The notes under the pieces are model-generated. The model saw nothing but the letters and a program-made list of their open reading frames with translations, did not search any database and was not told the DNA's origin. A stretch of 32,329 nucleotides of DNA from Clostridiales bacterium Firm_13 (lineage in GTDB: Bacteria > Bacillota > Clostridia > Saccharofermentanales > Saccharofermentanaceae): positions 1 to 32,329 of the forward strand of contig LVAS01000060.1 of the NCBI GenBank assembly GCA_001603035.1, in the 5' to 3' direction. Numbering within the stretch: the first letter of the stretch is position 1; every line of letters starts with the position of its first letter. Shown piece after piece: positions 25,914 to 32,329 of this stretch. The position numbers and the translations under genes are program-made.

Positions 25914-25943
25914 ATCTTACCTTTCATTAGAACCGGTTGTCAA
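25914..25943 (-). promoter_or_regulatory. Distal ara operon promoter with overlapping operator
   Basis: On the minus strand TTGACA (25938-25943) and TAAGAT (25914-25919) are 18 nt apart. The palindrome AACCGGTT (25931-25938) touches the -35 box, and TCAATACAA on the plus strand (25940-25948) overlaps it too. A protein bound here would occlude RNA polymerase. The leader to araR would be about 520 nt. Confidence 0.65.
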
Positions 25944-26254
25944 TACAAAATCCTGCCATTTAACCCGATTCTTTATGCAATTTATATAATTTATCCTTTC
26001 CTATTTTGAGTTGTATTGCCGCTTAGTACAAACTCGCTATTTCCGCGCGGAATTGCGTACATCTTCGCGTTTTTGTATTCTTTTCTCGAAAACACATTTG
26101 TACACGATCTGTTTTTCCTTTCCGGCGAACCCAAGGACGGGCGGATTATTCACAAGTTCGACACGGCATTTTTTACAAATTACAGACGGTATCCGGGAGG
26201 CAAATGCAAAGTTGTATTTATTTTTGAAGGATTTTTCTGTGTTGCCGCACCTTC

Positions 26255-26288
26255 GGAAAAAAGGCGCAGACAAAGCCGTCTGCGCCTT
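26255..26288 (-). terminator. Rho-independent terminator of the sugar ABC operon
   Basis: On the minus strand an 11-bp AAGGCGCAGAC / GTCTGCGCCTT stem (arms at 26278-26288 and 26261-26271) with a 6-nt loop runs straight into T6. It lies 30 nt after the stop codon of the second permease gene. Confidence 0.9.
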
Positions 26289-26317
26289 CTTCTTACGGAA
26301 GTAAGATCCTTCGGCAA

Positions 26318-27346
26318 TCAGGATTTACGCTCTTTAACGAGGGCGAAGACCGATTGCAGAATGATGAAGAAGCAGAGGAGTGCCGCTGTCGCGATATTGG
26401 CCCAACTCGAGAGCAGTTTGCCGTTGGTATTGACAAGGGTTCCGATCGTTCCGTTGATAAGCACACCGAACAATGATCCGAAAACACTTCCGACACCGCC
26501 CGTAAGGAGCGTACCGCCGATAACGGAGGAAGCGATCGCATCCATTTCGAGTCCTACCGCCTGTTGAACGGATCCGGACATCGTGTTCAGCGAATAGCAG
26601 ATGCCGCCGATCGAACAAAGAAACGAAGAGAGGATATACGCCTTCAGCTTTGTGCTTCGCACGTTGAGACCCATCAATTTGGCCGATGCCTCATTGCCGC
26701 CGACCGCATAAAGCGCACGGCCGAACTTCGTAAACTTCAGAACGAAGAAGATAATGAGCACAACGGAAAGGGCGACAAGAACCGTCGGTCGAATGAAAGG
26801 AATCTGAAGCTTCCCCTTGCTATTGAGATACCCGAGAAACTTCGGAAGGAAGATCTTGTAGTTCGCCCATGAATAGAAGAGAGCGTTCGCATCCTGCGTA
26901 ATCGACAACTGCTTGGTGCAGATAACCGCCGTCATGCCGCGTGCAAAGAACATGCCTGCCATCGTAATAATGAAGGGCTGAATGTCGAGATATCCGACAA
27001 GGAAACCCTGAACGAGGCCGAAGACAAGCCCGATGACGAGAACAAAAATCAGAAGCGGGATACAGGGATATCCCTTGACACCCATTCCGTAGGCGAGAAT
27101 CATACAGTCCATCGCAATCAGCGATCCGACGGAGATATCGATACCGCCGGTGAGCATGACACAGGTCATCCCGCATGCCACGCAAAGAAGTCCGGCGTTT
27201 GTTATGAGGATGTTGAGGAATGTCTGGAGGTGGTCAAATCCCTTTTCGTGATAGATCACACAGCCGATCGCATACATGACGATAAAGAGTGCAATCGTAA
27301 TGAGAAGGAGAAGAGTATTGCTGTTGATACGCGATTTTCTTTTCAT
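26318..27346 (-). CDS. Sugar ABC transporter permease (YjfF-like)
   Basis: A 342-residue inner-membrane permease of the RbsC/BPD_transp_2 family with about nine to ten helices. The motif CVMLTGGIDISVGSLIAMDCM lies near residue 60 and GGNEASAKLMGLNV near 215, both family signatures. As the second of two different permeases it corresponds to YjfF in the E. coli galactofuranose system. Start ATG 27346 overlaps the stop of the first permease (ATGA), so the pair is translationally coupled, as expected for a heterodimer. It is the last gene of the operon and is followed by a strong terminator. Confidence 0.92.
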   Translation of the reverse strand: MKRKSRINSNTLLLLITIALFIVMYAIGCVIYHEKGFDHLQTFLNILITNAGLLCVACGMTCVMLTGGIDISVGSLIAMDCMILAYGMGVKGYPCIPLLIFVLVIGLVFGLVQGFLVGYLDIQPFIITMAGMFFARGMTAVICTKQLSITQDANALFYSWANYKIFLPKFLGYLNSKGKLQIPFIRPTVLVALSVVLIIFFVLKFTKFGRALYAVGGNEASAKLMGLNVRSTKLKAYILSSFLCSIGGICYSLNTMSGSVQQAVGLEMDAIASSVIGGTLLTGGVGSVFGSLFGVLINGTIGTLVNTNGKLLSSWANIATAALLCFFIILQSVFALVKERKS

Positions 27347-28425
27347 GCTCCTACCGTCTCCTTTACCTGAGACTTGCCCTTAAGGGACCGGTTGGCAAAC
27401 CAAGTCTTAAAGACCGGGGCCTGAAGAGCGACAATCAGAATAACAATAATCGCCTTAACCACCGGCGCCTGATCCGTCGAAACACCCATCGCAAAAAGCG
27501 TCGTGGTGATCGCCTGAATCGTGTAAGCGCCGATAATCGATCCGGCCAGATTGAACTTGCCGCCCGCCATGCTGTTGCCTCCGAGTGCGACCGCAAGGAT
27601 AGCGTCCAATTCAAAGGTAAGGCCGATATTGTTCGCATCCGCGGAGTAGATTCTCGACGAGGCGACAATCCCCGCGACACCCGCGCAAAGTCCGCAAATC
27701 ACATAGCAAAGGAAAATGATCTTGGATGAATTGATGCCGAGAAGGCGCGCCGCTCGTTTGTTGATGCCGACCGATTGAATATAAAGGCCGAGCGACGTCT
27801 TCTTCAAGAGAATCGCAACGACAAGAATGACCCCCGCCGTAACAAAGATCGACGTCGGTATCGGGCAGCCGGGTATAAAGTTCCCGAGATATTTGTAAGG
27901 CTCATAGCGGATGTAAGTGATCTGGTTATTGCAGAGCAAAAGACCGATCGCCCGTGCGGCGGTAAACAAAATCAACGTCGCCACCATCGGCTGGATCTTT
28001 AGCTTGGAAACAAGGGTTCCGTTAAAAACGCCGCAGATGCCGCCCATCAGAATGCCGCCGAGAATTCCGAGGATCATCGGAATCGCGAGCGTGTTCGTCG
28101 AGCTTACACCGTAGCCGGCAAGAGACATACAGCAAAAGCATGCCGAGAGACTCATCACCGATCCGACCGAAATATCGGTACCGGCAGACACCGCAATGAC
28201 GAGTGTCTGGCCGACCGCCAGAATCGCGATCTCACTGCCTCGGTTCAGAATATCAATCAGACGCCCGAAAAGAACACCGTTCTTAATATCAATCGAAAAG
28301 AACCCGGGGCTCTTAATCAGATTAATCAGAAGAACCAAAATCAGACAAAAGAAAGGTAAAAACATCTTCATTTTGACGACACGTTTGAGAAATCCGACAA
28401 CGGCCCCCCACTTTTGTGAACTCAC
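27343..28425 (-). CDS. Sugar ABC transporter permease (YtfT-like)
   Basis: A 360-residue permease of the RbsC/BPD_transp_2 family. ILAVGQTLVIAVSAGTDISV (about residue 70 on) and the loop SVGINKRAARLLGINSSKI match the family. It corresponds to YtfT and pairs with the next permease. The start is GTG 28425, which overlaps the ATPase stop as GTGA and has GGAGG 9 nt upstream. The first 20 residues (WGAVVGFLKRVVKMK) are a basic cytoplasmic leader before the first helix. Confidence 0.92.
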   Translation of the reverse strand: MSSQKWGAVVGFLKRVVKMKMFLPFFCLILVLLINLIKSPGFFSIDIKNGVLFGRLIDILNRGSEIAILAVGQTLVIAVSAGTDISVGSVMSLSACFCCMSLAGYGVSSTNTLAIPMILGILGGILMGGICGVFNGTLVSKLKIQPMVATLILFTAARAIGLLLCNNQITYIRYEPYKYLGNFIPGCPIPTSIFVTAGVILVVAILLKKTSLGLYIQSVGINKRAARLLGINSSKIIFLCYVICGLCAGVAGIVASSRIYSADANNIGLTFELDAILAVALGGNSMAGGKFNLAGSIIGAYTIQAITTTLFAMGVSTDQAPVVKAIIVILIVALQAPVFKTWFANRSLKGKSQVKETVGA

Positions 28426-29936
28426 TTCTCTTCACCTCCCGCAATTGCTGACATAACGATTTCTTGCGTCATTTCCCCGTCTATTTCACCGACCTTCTCC
28501 CCGTCGCGCATGACACACATCCTGGTGCAGGTACGAAGCATTTCTTCAATCTCCGACGAGATGAAGACGACACTCATGCCTTCGGAAGCGAACTTCAGAA
28601 TCAGTTTCTGGAATTCCGTCTTCGTTCCGATATCAATGCCTCGGGTCGGTTCATCGAGAATCAGAAAATCCGGATGCGTGCAAAGCCATCTGGCAAGGAT
28701 TACCTTCTGTTGGTTGCCGCCCGAAAGCTGGCTGACCGGCGTCTCACGCGTCGCCGTTTTAATGTGAAGCATCTCGATAAATGAATCGGCAAGCTCATAC
28801 TGTTTGGCTAACGGAAGCGTCTTGAAAACACCTTGCCTCGCCTGCAGCGCAAGCACGATATTCTCGCGGACCGACAGTTCACTGATGAGTCCGTCGGCCT
28901 TCCGGTCGTCGGGAAGGTACCCCATGCCGGATTTGATCGAATCGATCGGGGCCTTGGCTTTGAGGACCTTGCCTTTCATCTTCAGTGTGCCCGATTGCGC
29001 GTGATCCGCTCCGTACAGACAACGTACCATCTCGGTGCGCCCTGAGCCGAGAAGCCCTGTAACACCGACGACTTCGCCCTTGCGGATATGGAAATCAAAC
29101 GGCTTGATCGTGCCCTTATGCCCAAGACCGACGGCCTCAACCGCGATCTCGTCACAATTGGATTCACAGCCTTCCGGCTTAATTGAATCCAGGTCATCGA
29201 CATCTTTACCGAGCATCGTCGCAACTAATTTGAATCTGGGCATCTCTGCGACGGTATACTCGCCTGCGAACTCACCGTTGCGAAGGACGGTAATCCGATC
29301 GCACACGGCATAAACCTGTTCAAGGAAATGCGTGACGAAAATGATACCGACGCCCTTCTCCCGAAGGTGGCGCATCAGGACAAAGAGCTTGGAAACCTCA
29401 TTCTCGTCCAGAGACGATGTCGGTTCGTCCAAAATCAACGCCTTACAATCCATATCGACGGCTCTTGCAATGGCAACCATCTGTTGGATGGCCAAAGAGT
29501 AATTTTCGAGAGTCTGCGTTACATCTACATCAATATCCAGTCTCTTTAAGAGTTCTCTGGATAATTTGTTCATCTTTCTCCAGTCGATATATCCCAGCTT
29601 GGTCTTGGGCTCGCGCCCGATAAAAAGGTTCTCGGCAACAGATAAATTCGGGCAAAGGTTGACCTCTTGGTAAACCGTTACAATGCCTCGCTTCTGTGCC
29701 TCAATCGGGGTGTGATTGATAATCGGCTCATCAAAGCCGTCCAGTCGAATCTCCCCTTCTTCAAAAGCATGGACTCCGGTAAGAACCTTGATCAGCGTGG
29801 ATTTACCCGCGCCGTTCTCACCCATCAAAGCGTGAATTTCGCCCTTGCGCAACGTGATGCTCACGTTGTCCAACGCTTTGACACCCGGAAATGTCTTAGA
29901 TACTCCCCGCATCGTCAAAAGAATCTGATCTTCCAT
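28422..29936 (-). CDS. Sugar ABC transporter ATP-binding protein, two NBDs (YtfR/MglA type)
   Basis: A 504-residue cytoplasmic ATPase with two nucleotide-binding domains in tandem. NBD1 has Walker A GENGAGKST near residue 39, a divergent signature (NYSLAIQQMVAIARA) and Walker B LILDEPTSSLD. NBD2 has the degenerate Walker A GLLGSGRTE usual for this family, the full signature LSGGNQQKV and LILDEPTRGID. This is the standard RbsA/MglA/YtfR layout and length. Start ATG 29936 has only a modest binding site (AGAGGG about 12 nt upstream). It follows the binding-protein gene after a 222-nt gap containing a long hairpin. Confidence 0.95.
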   Translation of the reverse strand: MEDQILLTMRGVSKTFPGVKALDNVSITLRKGEIHALMGENGAGKSTLIKVLTGVHAFEEGEIRLDGFDEPIINHTPIEAQKRGIVTVYQEVNLCPNLSVAENLFIGREPKTKLGYIDWRKMNKLSRELLKRLDIDVDVTQTLENYSLAIQQMVAIARAVDMDCKALILDEPTSSLDENEVSKLFVLMRHLREKGVGIIFVTHFLEQVYAVCDRITVLRNGEFAGEYTVAEMPRFKLVATMLGKDVDDLDSIKPEGCESNCDEIAVEAVGLGHKGTIKPFDFHIRKGEVVGVTGLLGSGRTEMVRCLYGADHAQSGTLKMKGKVLKAKAPIDSIKSGMGYLPDDRKADGLISELSVRENIVLALQARQGVFKTLPLAKQYELADSFIEMLHIKTATRETPVSQLSGGNQQKVILARWLCTHPDFLILDEPTRGIDIGTKTEFQKLILKFASEGMSVVFISSEIEEMLRTCTRMCVMRDGEKVGEIDGEMTQEIVMSAIAGGEEK

Positions 29937-30037
29937 ATTCCGATACTACCCTCTCTGTCTTCCGTGAAATATTGCGCAGTAAAAGAAACTGTCCCGGAGG
30001 AAAGGCCGCGTCAGAAGCACTCCATCCGGTGCGATAC

Positions 30038-30085
30038 AAGTACCAAAAGGGTGGCTCTGGAAGAAGGAGCCACCCTTTCGTACTT
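30038..30085 (-). other. Long hairpin after the binding-protein gene
   Basis: A 12-bp perfect stem (30046-30057 with 30067-30078) is extended by AAGTAC/GTACTT outside a small internal loop. The following T-run on the minus strand is short (TTTTGG), so it looks like a leaky terminator or 3' stabilising structure that lets the binding protein be made in excess over the membrane subunits. Confidence 0.8.
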
Positions 30086-30158
30086 ACGTTACAAAATTGA
30101 CATTTCCAATCACTACTGATGATACTGATCAGAATCGTGGCTAACTATGAAATTGCCA

Positions 30159-31268
30159 TTAATACTGAGCGTTGTCAATCATGTCCTGCGTTACGACAAC
30201 AAGATCTTCCGTAACGGACTTGTCGATAACGTTGGTGTAGGTGATGGACTTGAGATCAGGCTCGTTGACATACCATGTTTCAGGCATGAACTGCTTGGTG
30301 TCAACTGTCTCACCGGCAACAAGCTTGTTGAGGAGATCCGCAAGAGACGGTCCCTGCAGCGGGTTGCACTGGAAGTCAGAATTGAAGTTTCCGGCAAGGA
30401 GCTCGGTGAGACCGGCCTTTGTCGAGTCGAAGGAGATCAGGATAACGTCGCCCTTAACACCGTAGGTAACACCGGCGGCATCCATGGCATCTTCAGCACC
30501 GAACGCTTCATTATCGTTCTGGCAGACGACTACGTTAAACTTGCCTTCATAAGACTTGCAGTAGGACTCCATAACGGCCTGGCCGCCATCCTGTGTGAAT
30601 TCACCGGACTGAGAGTCAAGGATGTTCCAGCCGTTTGCATCGGCGATCTTCTTGAATCCATCGGTACGGCCGATCTGAGCGGAAGCGCCCGTCGTTCCTT
30701 CGATAACAAGAATGTTGAGTTCCTTGATGCCCTTAAGTTCCGCGTAAGCCTGCAGCCAAGCGCCGGCAGCGAGACCTTCATTCGTGAACTCAGATCCGAT
30801 CCAAGCAACATACTTGTCGGAATCGTCGATCGTACGGTCAAGAACGATAACCGGGATTCCGGCATCCTTCGCTTCGGTAAGAACAGTATCCCAACCGGTA
30901 GCGACGATAGGATCGATAACGATGTAGTCGACATCCTGCTCGATGAAGTTACGAACTGCTTCGAGCTGCGCCGCGGAATCGTTGTCGCAATCGACGAACT
31001 GAAGGTCAAAGCCATTGTCCTTGGAGAGGGCGGCCTTAACGGAATTCGTAGATGCTGTACGCCAGTCAGACTCATGACCAACCTGAGCAAAGCCGACAGT
31101 GATCAGCCCGGACCCCTTGGTGGTCTCCGCCGCCGTAGCCTCGGTAGCTGTGGTGGCCTGTGTTGTTCCTTCAGCGGTTGTCGTCTCGGTCGTCGTTCCT
31201 GCGCAGGCAGTGAGACCTACTGCGATAACCAGAGCGGAAAATAGTGCAGTGATTTTTCTCAGTTTCAT
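30159..31268 (-). CDS. Sugar ABC transporter substrate-binding lipoprotein (YtfQ-like)
   Basis: A 369-residue lipoprotein with a signal peptide ending in the lipobox LTAC (Cys20), followed by a Thr/Ala/Glu-rich tether (about residues 22-50) and a type 1 periplasmic-binding fold. Stretches such as VGFAQVGHESDWRTA, VDYIVIDPIVATGW, PVIVLDRTID and LDSQSGEFTQ closely follow E. coli YtfQ (galactofuranose), so it belongs to that subfamily. With the araBAD genes beside it the likely ligand is L-arabinose or an arabinoside, which is inference. Start ATG 31268 has AAGGAG 7 nt upstream. An in-frame TTG at 31304 also has a GAGGAGG site, but would put 12 extra residues before the signal peptide. Confidence 0.94.
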   Translation of the reverse strand: MKLRKITALFSALVIAVGLTACAGTTTETTTAEGTTQATTATEATAAETTKGSGLITVGFAQVGHESDWRTASTNSVKAALSKDNGFDLQFVDCDNDSAAQLEAVRNFIEQDVDYIVIDPIVATGWDTVLTEAKDAGIPVIVLDRTIDDSDKYVAWIGSEFTNEGLAAGAWLQAYAELKGIKELNILVIEGTTGASAQIGRTDGFKKIADANGWNILDSQSGEFTQDGGQAVMESYCKSYEGKFNVVVCQNDNEAFGAEDAMDAAGVTYGVKGDVILISFDSTKAGLTELLAGNFNSDFQCNPLQGPSLADLLNKLVAGETVDTKQFMPETWYVNEPDLKSITYTNVIDKSVTEDLVVVTQDMIDNAQY

Positions 31269-31328
31269 TGTTTTGCTCCTTCCACAATTTCGAACTGTCT
31301 TCAAGGTTCCTCCTCAAAGCTTACCCAC

Positions 31329-31357
31329 ATTAAAGATCAAAACTCGAGTCGTGTCAA
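31329..31357 (-). promoter_or_regulatory. Strong SigA-type promoter of the sugar ABC operon
   Basis: On the minus strand a perfect TTGACA (31352-31357), a 17-nt spacer and TTTAAT (31329-31334) lie about 60 nt before ATG 31268. The spacer contains the 8-bp palindrome ACTCGAGT (31342-31349), a possible operator. Confidence 0.8.
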
Positions 31358-31463
31358 GAAAGATTTTTGTGCATTTTCGACAATCGAAGCCGCCCTTTTT
31401 CGCGTTTTATTATAACTTATTTATAACGTTTTTCACTTTTCTCACATAATACATGTTTTGTGC

Positions 31464-31578
31464 AACAATACAGGTCAGAGGCCGTTTTTTCAGAAATACT
31501 ACCTGTTTCAGTACAACTTTGACGCCCTTAGTACAGGCATTTTGACTTTTTTCAATACAACTACAAATCATTTGTACA
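31464..31578. promoter_or_regulatory. Operator-like repeat cluster upstream of the ABC promoter
   Basis: The plus strand carries AATACAGG (31468-31475), CAGTACAAC (31509-31517), TTAGTACAGG (31528-31537), TCAATACAAC (31552-31561) and the 7-bp inverted repeat TACAAAT-C-ATTTGTA (31562-31576). The middle copies are spaced about 20 and 24 nt apart. The RTACAA half-site resembles the half-site of the Bacillus AraR operator (ATTTGTACGTACAAAT). Their position 110-220 nt upstream of the promoter would suit an activator or looping. Sequence is seen; function is inferred. Confidence 0.45.
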
Positions 31579-32067
31579 TCTTTTTATTTGGCCAACTTGT
31601 CAAAATACTGATATTTGGAGAAGTGCAAAGAATATATCTCTTCTTTCGTCGTTTGAAAAGATATTTGCCGATGCCGTATAAACGTCAGGTTAACTGCACT
31701 TCGAGGCAGTGTTCGGTTCATTTTCCGCCCCCCCTGCCGAGTCGAGTCAACGGCTTCCGACCGTCAATGTACACCCGACGTAACAACATACTTGTCATTT
31801 CGTTGAAGGGCGCGCGTGTTTGCGGCGATGTTGATGGGCAGAACCGCAATGGGAGTTTCGTCATGAGGGATTGATTGTCTTCAGGTGCGCCGGCACCAAG
31901 TTGCCGTCACCTGCGACCCTATTCGCTTGGACAGGATAGTAGATCCGCCCACGCAATCATCTTCGCGTGCGCTGGGATGTAGATCTGCGAGTGTAAGAAC
32001 TGGGGCGTCTCATGATCTTATTGTGAATCCTGAGTGCGCTAGACTGGGGATTAATAGGTAGGGATAG
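31579..32067. other. Gene-poor tract, nothing recognised
   Basis: About 490 nt between the operator cluster and the right-hand repeats. Open frames here are short, lack convincing binding sites and have no recognisable protein features. A weak AT-rich hairpin lies near 31630-31670. No tRNA, rRNA or insertion-sequence end was seen. Confidence 0.5.
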
Positions 32068-32196
32068 ATGCGGGGTCACATTTTTGAAAAGGCCAGGTGG
32101 ATGCAGGTCAACACTGCGGCAACAGAGGCAATTGAGCTTTGGGGGATTGAATGGGAACCCGGATCACTATATTGTTTGCATTTTTTACCGATTTAG
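32068..32196 (+). CDS. Possible 42-residue ORF ending inside the repeat array
   Basis: A frame reading MRGHIFEKARWMQVNTAATE near its start, with AGGGA about 4 nt before the ATG. The sequence is protein-like (ELWGIEWEPG) but matches no family I know. Its TAG stop is supplied by the first copy of the terminal repeat, so it may be a gene fragment cut off by that repeat. Confidence 0.25.
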   Translation: MRGHIFEKARWMQVNTAATEAIELWGIEWEPGSLYCLHFLPI

Positions 32197-32329
32197 TAGG
32201 TACTGGATTGCGGCGTGTTCTCTGGGCGTACCTGCTAAACTGCTACTTTTCTCGATTTAGTAGGTACTGCTGGGCGGCAGTGGTTCTAGGCTTACCTACT
32301 AAGACAGCACTTTTCGCCGATTTAGTAGG
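32178..32329. repeat. Tandem 64/65-bp hairpin repeats, continuing past the window edge
   Basis: The block CGATTTAGTAGG occurs at 32189, 32253 and 32318. Between copies lie inverted arms GTACCTGCTAAA (32228-32239) and TTACCTACTAAG (32292-32303), which can pair with either neighbouring TTTAGTAGGTAC arm (loops of about 16 or 24 nt). Also shared are a CTTTTC block before each later left arm (TTTTTT in the first copy) and TACTG after it. The rest of the unit is partly conserved. At least two complete units are present, and the array runs off the end. Confidence 0.8.

Noticed and set aside
26037-26273. 78-residue minus-strand frame with CKKC and a later Cys, resembling a zinc ribbon
   Set aside because: It would start at a TTG inside the ABC terminator hairpin, with no binding site, and lies in operator-like AT-rich DNA.
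30147-31244. 365-residue plus-strand frame opposite the binding-protein gene
   Set aside because: It is the antisense shadow of a clear lipoprotein gene; it lacks a binding site and any family feature.
31458-31874. 138-residue plus-strand frame
   Set aside because: It runs through the operator repeats and AT-rich promoter region, has no binding site and looks non-coding in composition.
32178-32329. CRISPR array
   Set aside because: The period is in the right range, but the sequence between the repeats is also conserved and contains inverted arms, and there are no cas genes in the window.

Overview
The window looks like chromosomal DNA of a Gram-positive, Clostridia-type bacterium (Firmicutes). 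The evidence is strong AGGAGG-type ribosome binding sites, several GTG/TTG starts, SigA-type promoters, lipobox-bearing lipoproteins, a GntR/LacI-fusion AraR repressor of the Bacillus/Clostridium kind, an ECF-type QueT, and the MEP isoprenoid genes ispD/ispF. GC content is visibly above 50% in the genes and lower in the last kilobase. I cannot name the species. No rRNA, tRNA, complete insertion sequence or prophage gene was recognised.

Layout. (1) 1-2718: a large polytopic DUF2298/'YYY' membrane protein, closed by a bidirectional terminator. (2) 2799-5551, minus: a serine-biosynthesis pair, a class V aminotransferase followed by long-form serA. (3) 5714-8140, minus: a membrane protein with a cytoplasmic PP2C-like domain lacking its catalytic residues, a long disordered linker, one membrane helix and a LysM-like tail. 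(4) 8287-10152, minus: a DUF885 exported hydrolase. (5) 10420-12977: an amidohydrolase and an AMP-forming ligase that converge and overlap. (6) 13145-15332, plus: radA-ispD. (7) 15265-18484, minus: a five-gene run queT, RsmC-like methyltransferase, Mrp/NBP35 ATPase, cysteine-less thioredoxin-like lipoprotein, ispF. ispF overlaps ispD tail to tail. (8) 18728-20309, plus: a translationally coupled LMW-PTP/GNAT/DJ-1 operon. (9) 20371-25386, minus: araR-araB-araA-araD. (10) 26318-31268, minus: a YtfQRT-YjfF-type sugar ABC importer (binding protein, ATPase, two permeases). (11) 31269-32329: promoter of the importer, operator-like repeats, then a gene-poor tract ending in a tandem hairpin repeat that runs off the window.

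The coherent functional module is 20.4-31.6 kb. An ABC importer for a pentose or pentoside feeds AraA (arabinose to ribulose), AraB (ribulose to ribulose-5-P) and AraD (to xylulose-5-P), with AraR as the in-operon regulator. The two upstream regions share three short motifs (TCAATACAA, TTAGTACA, CATTTGTACA), which suggests one common regulator. Long hairpins sit after the binding-protein gene, between araA and araD, and in the araR leader.

Most of the window is ordinary housekeeping and catabolic DNA. The less usual items are the catalytically degenerate PP2C-like receptor protein, the thioredoxin-fold lipoprotein without cysteines, the ispF variant with altered conserved residues, the ara control region with a small ORF and two AACCGGTT palindromes, and the 64/65-bp tandem hairpin repeats at the right edge.
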